From: Skermanella aerolata KACC 11604 | Lineage (GTDB): Bacteria; Pseudomonadota; Alphaproteobacteria; Azospirillales; Azospirillaceae | Length of the DNA: 64,000 nucleotides | Direction of reading: 5' to 3' | Assembly (NCBI RefSeq): GCF_000936425.1 | Contig: NZ_AVFK01000003.1 | Span: forward strand, 1-64,000 | Shown here: in pieces, positions 61,923-64,000 of the stretch | How the letters are laid out: the number at the start of each line of letters is the position of its first letter | Numbering within the stretch: the stretch's first letter is position 1 | Program-made: the position numbers and the translations under genes | Notes under the pieces: generated by a model | The model's input: only the letters and a program-made list of their open reading frames with translations | Told to the model about the DNA's origin: nothing | Databases searched by the model: none

Positions 61923-63357
61923 CCTTGTCCACGGCGACGCGGAACACCGGCATCTCGACGTTGACGCCCTTCAGGTGAACCGTCCGCCGTTCCACGGCGA
62001 ACGGCTCCAGCAGGGCGCTCACTCCGGGATAATCGTAGATCTCCCGGCTCATGTAGATTTCCTCGGCTTCGGCGAGGCTCTGTATCCGTGCCGCGATGTT
62101 GACCGCCTGCCCGAAATAATCCAACCGGTCGTTCAGCGTAACCGCGATCGATGCGCCCTTGTGAAGTCCGATCTTCAGGATCAGCAGGCGGTCGTGATGG
62201 TCGCGGTTGAACGTTTCCATCTCGTCGAGCATCGCGACCGCCGCCTTCACCGCGTCGGACGGGTTCATGAAGGCCGCCATGACGGCATCGCCGATGGTTT
62301 TGATGACGGTCCCGTTGTTCGCCGCCGTTACGTCCTGAAGCCGGTCGAAATGCTGCTGCACCAGGGAAAAGGCATTAAGGTCGCCGATCCTGTCGTACAG
62401 CGCCGTCGATCCCTTGAGATCGGTGAACAGCAGCGTGATGTCCTTGACGCCGATTCCCTCTGAAGCCTTGATCAGTTCGGACCGGAACAGGCTTCGGAAG
62501 GTATGGGAGGTGAGCAGCCTCTTGCCGGTCAGGAAAGGCCTGAAATGAACGTGCGGATGGGAAAATCCTTCCGGAAGCGCATAGATGCCGATCAGGCGGC
62601 GCCGGTCCGAACCGTTCCGGACTTCCAGTGCGACCTCGCCCGGAGCGATCCGGTCATCCGCCGGCTCACATGACTTCTCATTGTATTGAATGGACAGTGC
62701 CTGATGGGCCGGTGCCGTTTCGCCGGTGACGCTGAGGGTGAAGCTCGCATCGGTATCGATGTCCCAGCCAATGAGCGTTCCGTGTTCGACGCCGATGTCG
62801 ATCCGTGCCGTCGAATTCGGCGCCAGGAACCGGATATCACGGGTAGCCTCCTTGAAGACGGAAATCCAGGTTGCTCCCTCCGCCGTCAGGCTGTCGGGCG
62901 AAAACCGGCACTCGAAGCAGTAGTCAAAGGCGTTCAGCTTTTCCGGTTCGTGGAAAGCGATCGGCCGGACCTTGGAGGCTACGGTGAAGGTGATGGTGAT
63001 GAAGTCGTCCAGCGCCGCCTGGTAATCGGTGCGGCACAGGCTGCACCGATAATGCTTTTCCAAGGTGCGCAGACTGCCGAAGCTCTGCACGATACAGGCG
63101 CATAACGGACACACCAGAAGCCAATCCATTTCGAACAGGCCCAGGGACGTTGCGTGCAGGAACAGATCGATCGCCTCCGCATCGTCGATGCTTCGCTCTT
63201 CGGCGAAAGCCAGCGGATTGATCCGGAACAGGCTGCGGTCATCGCCGGTCCGGATAAATGTTTCCAGTTTCGAAACAAGCCGGGGGCTCCAGGTCCGTAC
63301 CGTCTCCAAGGCTGCAAGACGTTCGTCCAATACCGCTTCGTCAATCCTAGGTTCCAT
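61864..63357 (-). CDS. Adenylate/guanylate cyclase with zinc-ribbon and DUF5939-like region
   Basis: A 497-residue protein. Residues about 1-300 look like the DUF5939-type sensor region and contain a Cys4 site, C83-P-L-C86 and C105-S-L-C108, probably a zinc ribbon. A class III cyclase domain follows from about residue 302: ITLLFTDLKGSTALYDRIGD with metal Asp313, and TVIKTIGDAVMAAF with Asp357 and a preceding Lys typical of adenine selection. LDYFGQAVNIAARIQSLA holds the transition-state Asn and Arg. It should make cAMP in the cytoplasm. It converges on ehuA with a 59-base antisense overlap. Confidence 0.88.
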   Translation of the reverse strand: MEPRIDEAVLDERLAALETVRTWSPRLVSKLETFIRTGDDRSLFRINPLAFAEERSIDDAEAIDLFLHATSLGLFEMDWLLVCPLCACIVQSFGSLRTLEKHYRCSLCRTDYQAALDDFITITFTVASKVRPIAFHEPEKLNAFDYCFECRFSPDSLTAEGATWISVFKEATRDIRFLAPNSTARIDIGVEHGTLIGWDIDTDASFTLSVTGETAPAHQALSIQYNEKSCEPADDRIAPGEVALEVRNGSDRRRLIGIYALPEGFSHPHVHFRPFLTGKRLLTSHTFRSLFRSELIKASEGIGVKDITLLFTDLKGSTALYDRIGDLNAFSLVQQHFDRLQDVTAANNGTVIKTIGDAVMAAFMNPSDAVKAAVAMLDEMETFNRDHHDRLLILKIGLHKGASIAVTLNDRLDYFGQAVNIAARIQSLAEAEEIYMSREIYDYPGVSALLEPFAVERRTVHLKGVNVEMPVFRVAVDKVSFRAPPAGTPGSVRSADH

Positions 63358-64000
63358 ATCCTGGCCTCGGTTTTACGTAGTCCGGATGGTCGATGGCGCG
63401 TCTTCGATCTCGGCTCCGTGCAGGAGCGGGTGAAGCAAGGGAAGGAACATATCATGAACTCTCTCGAGAGAGCAAGCAGGCTGATCCAAAGCTTCGCCTA
63501 TGGCCGCCCCCGTTGGATAGGGCCGCCGCGATGCTGTCTCGACGAATCGAGTCGCTCAATCGTGCGTTGTTATTTCCGCTGGCGCGTCCGTCATGTCGAT
63601 GGAAAGCCATTTTGATGGGGGATTGGTTTTTCTCATGCCCGTACTAGGAAAAAACGAAGTCTATTTGCGGCAAACTCGATTTCAGTGTGTGTGACAGTAC
63701 ATTGCAACTTCAAAATATGCAATGCTATATAAGCATCTTAAGGCTGTGCATGATTGTAAATATGCCATCAAAACGGTTAAACCGCTAGAGAATGCCCAAT
63801 AGTAAAACAAAGTGCCTATTAATTTTAGGAAATAAACTTGAATATTCATTACCGTTAAGAAATATGGCAATTGGAAATTGCATTTGCTACATGAATTGGA
63901 ATTTATCTAATAAAAACACTCGTGAGCATGCAATATCTCGGCTTTTTTGGTGATTTTTAATGTTTTAAATTGGGTAAACAGAAATTAGCATAGTATGCAC
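63358..64000. other. Gene-free region, AT-rich from about 63,620
   Basis: Bases 63,358-63,620 keep the local GC level and should hold the cyclase promoter. From about 63,620 to the end the sequence turns strongly AT-rich, with many TAA/TTA and T- or A-runs, unlike the rest of the window except around 39.8-40.1 kb. Only tiny ORFs without ribosome sites occur. No tRNA, repeat or insertion-sequence end is recognised; it may be the edge of acquired DNA. Confidence 0.6.

Noticed and set aside
63682-63870. 62-residue minus-strand ORF at the AT-rich end
   Set aside because: Short hydrophobic reading in AT-rich DNA without a ribosome site; cannot be supported.

Overview
The window is high-GC DNA, densely packed with genes and mostly without mobile elements. 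The mix of TRAP and ABC uptake systems, LivJHMGF-type transport, a quinoprotein alcohol dehydrogenase with a MxaJ/XoxJ-like binding protein, class III cyclase and ectoine catabolism points to a Gram-negative alphaproteobacterium, probably a Rhodospirillales/Azospirillum-like soil or plant-associated bacterium. This is inference from gene content; no rRNA or tRNA is present to confirm it.

Layout. 0-4.3 kb: a partial S41 peptidase, a porin carrying very acidic low-complexity inserts, and a membrane protein joining a degenerate ExeA-like ATPase domain to DUF4384. 4.35-7.4 kb: an MBL hydrolase, a decayed NAD(P)-binding reductase pseudogene and a divergent winged-helix/TPR regulator. 7.4-17.75 kb: sugar-acid metabolism (gluconate-5-dehydrogenase-like SDR, 2-hydroxyacid dehydrogenase, RraA-like protein, a complete sugar ABC transporter, enolase-superfamily dehydratase, thioesterase), interrupted by a hipA-hipB toxin-antitoxin pair. 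17.8-22 kb: twin palindromes and a promoter in front of a GSU2403-type nucleotidyltransferase, a membrane-anchored SDR, a small coiled-coil protein and an NCS2 nucleobase permease. 22-34.7 kb: a catabolic cluster with a second enolase-superfamily enzyme, LacI regulator, TRAP transporter, MmgE/PrpD, acyl-CoA dehydrogenase, HMG-CoA lyase, enoyl-CoA hydratase, CaiB CoA-transferase and a divergent acyl-CoA ligase. Together these enzymes could take up a branched C6 dicarboxylate, activate it to a CoA ester and cleave it to acetoacetate and acetyl-CoA.

34.7-43.3 kb: an exported-protein region. Minus strand: HupE/UreJ-like membrane protein, two beta-propellers, a periplasmic MBL protein and a small anchored protein. 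Plus strand: a PQQ alcohol dehydrogenase with the lanthanide-type Asp-X-Asp motif, a cytochrome c and a periplasmic binding protein, resembling a xoxFGJ set. 43.3-49.1 kb: a branched-chain-amino-acid-type ABC transporter in which the LivM permease and both ATPases are fused into one 871-residue protein, plus a CRYL1-like dehydrogenase.

49.3-61.9 kb: a nearly complete ectoine/hydroxyectoine uptake and catabolic island: doeD, doeC, doeX on the minus strand; enuR, eutB, eutC, doeA, doeB, ehuB, ehuC, ehuD, ehuA on the plus strand. Imported (hydroxy)ectoine is opened by DoeA, deacetylated by DoeB, transaminated by DoeD and oxidised to aspartate by DoeC, under EnuR and DoeX control. A DUF5939-type adenylate cyclase converges on and overlaps ehuA, followed by an AT-rich, gene-free end.
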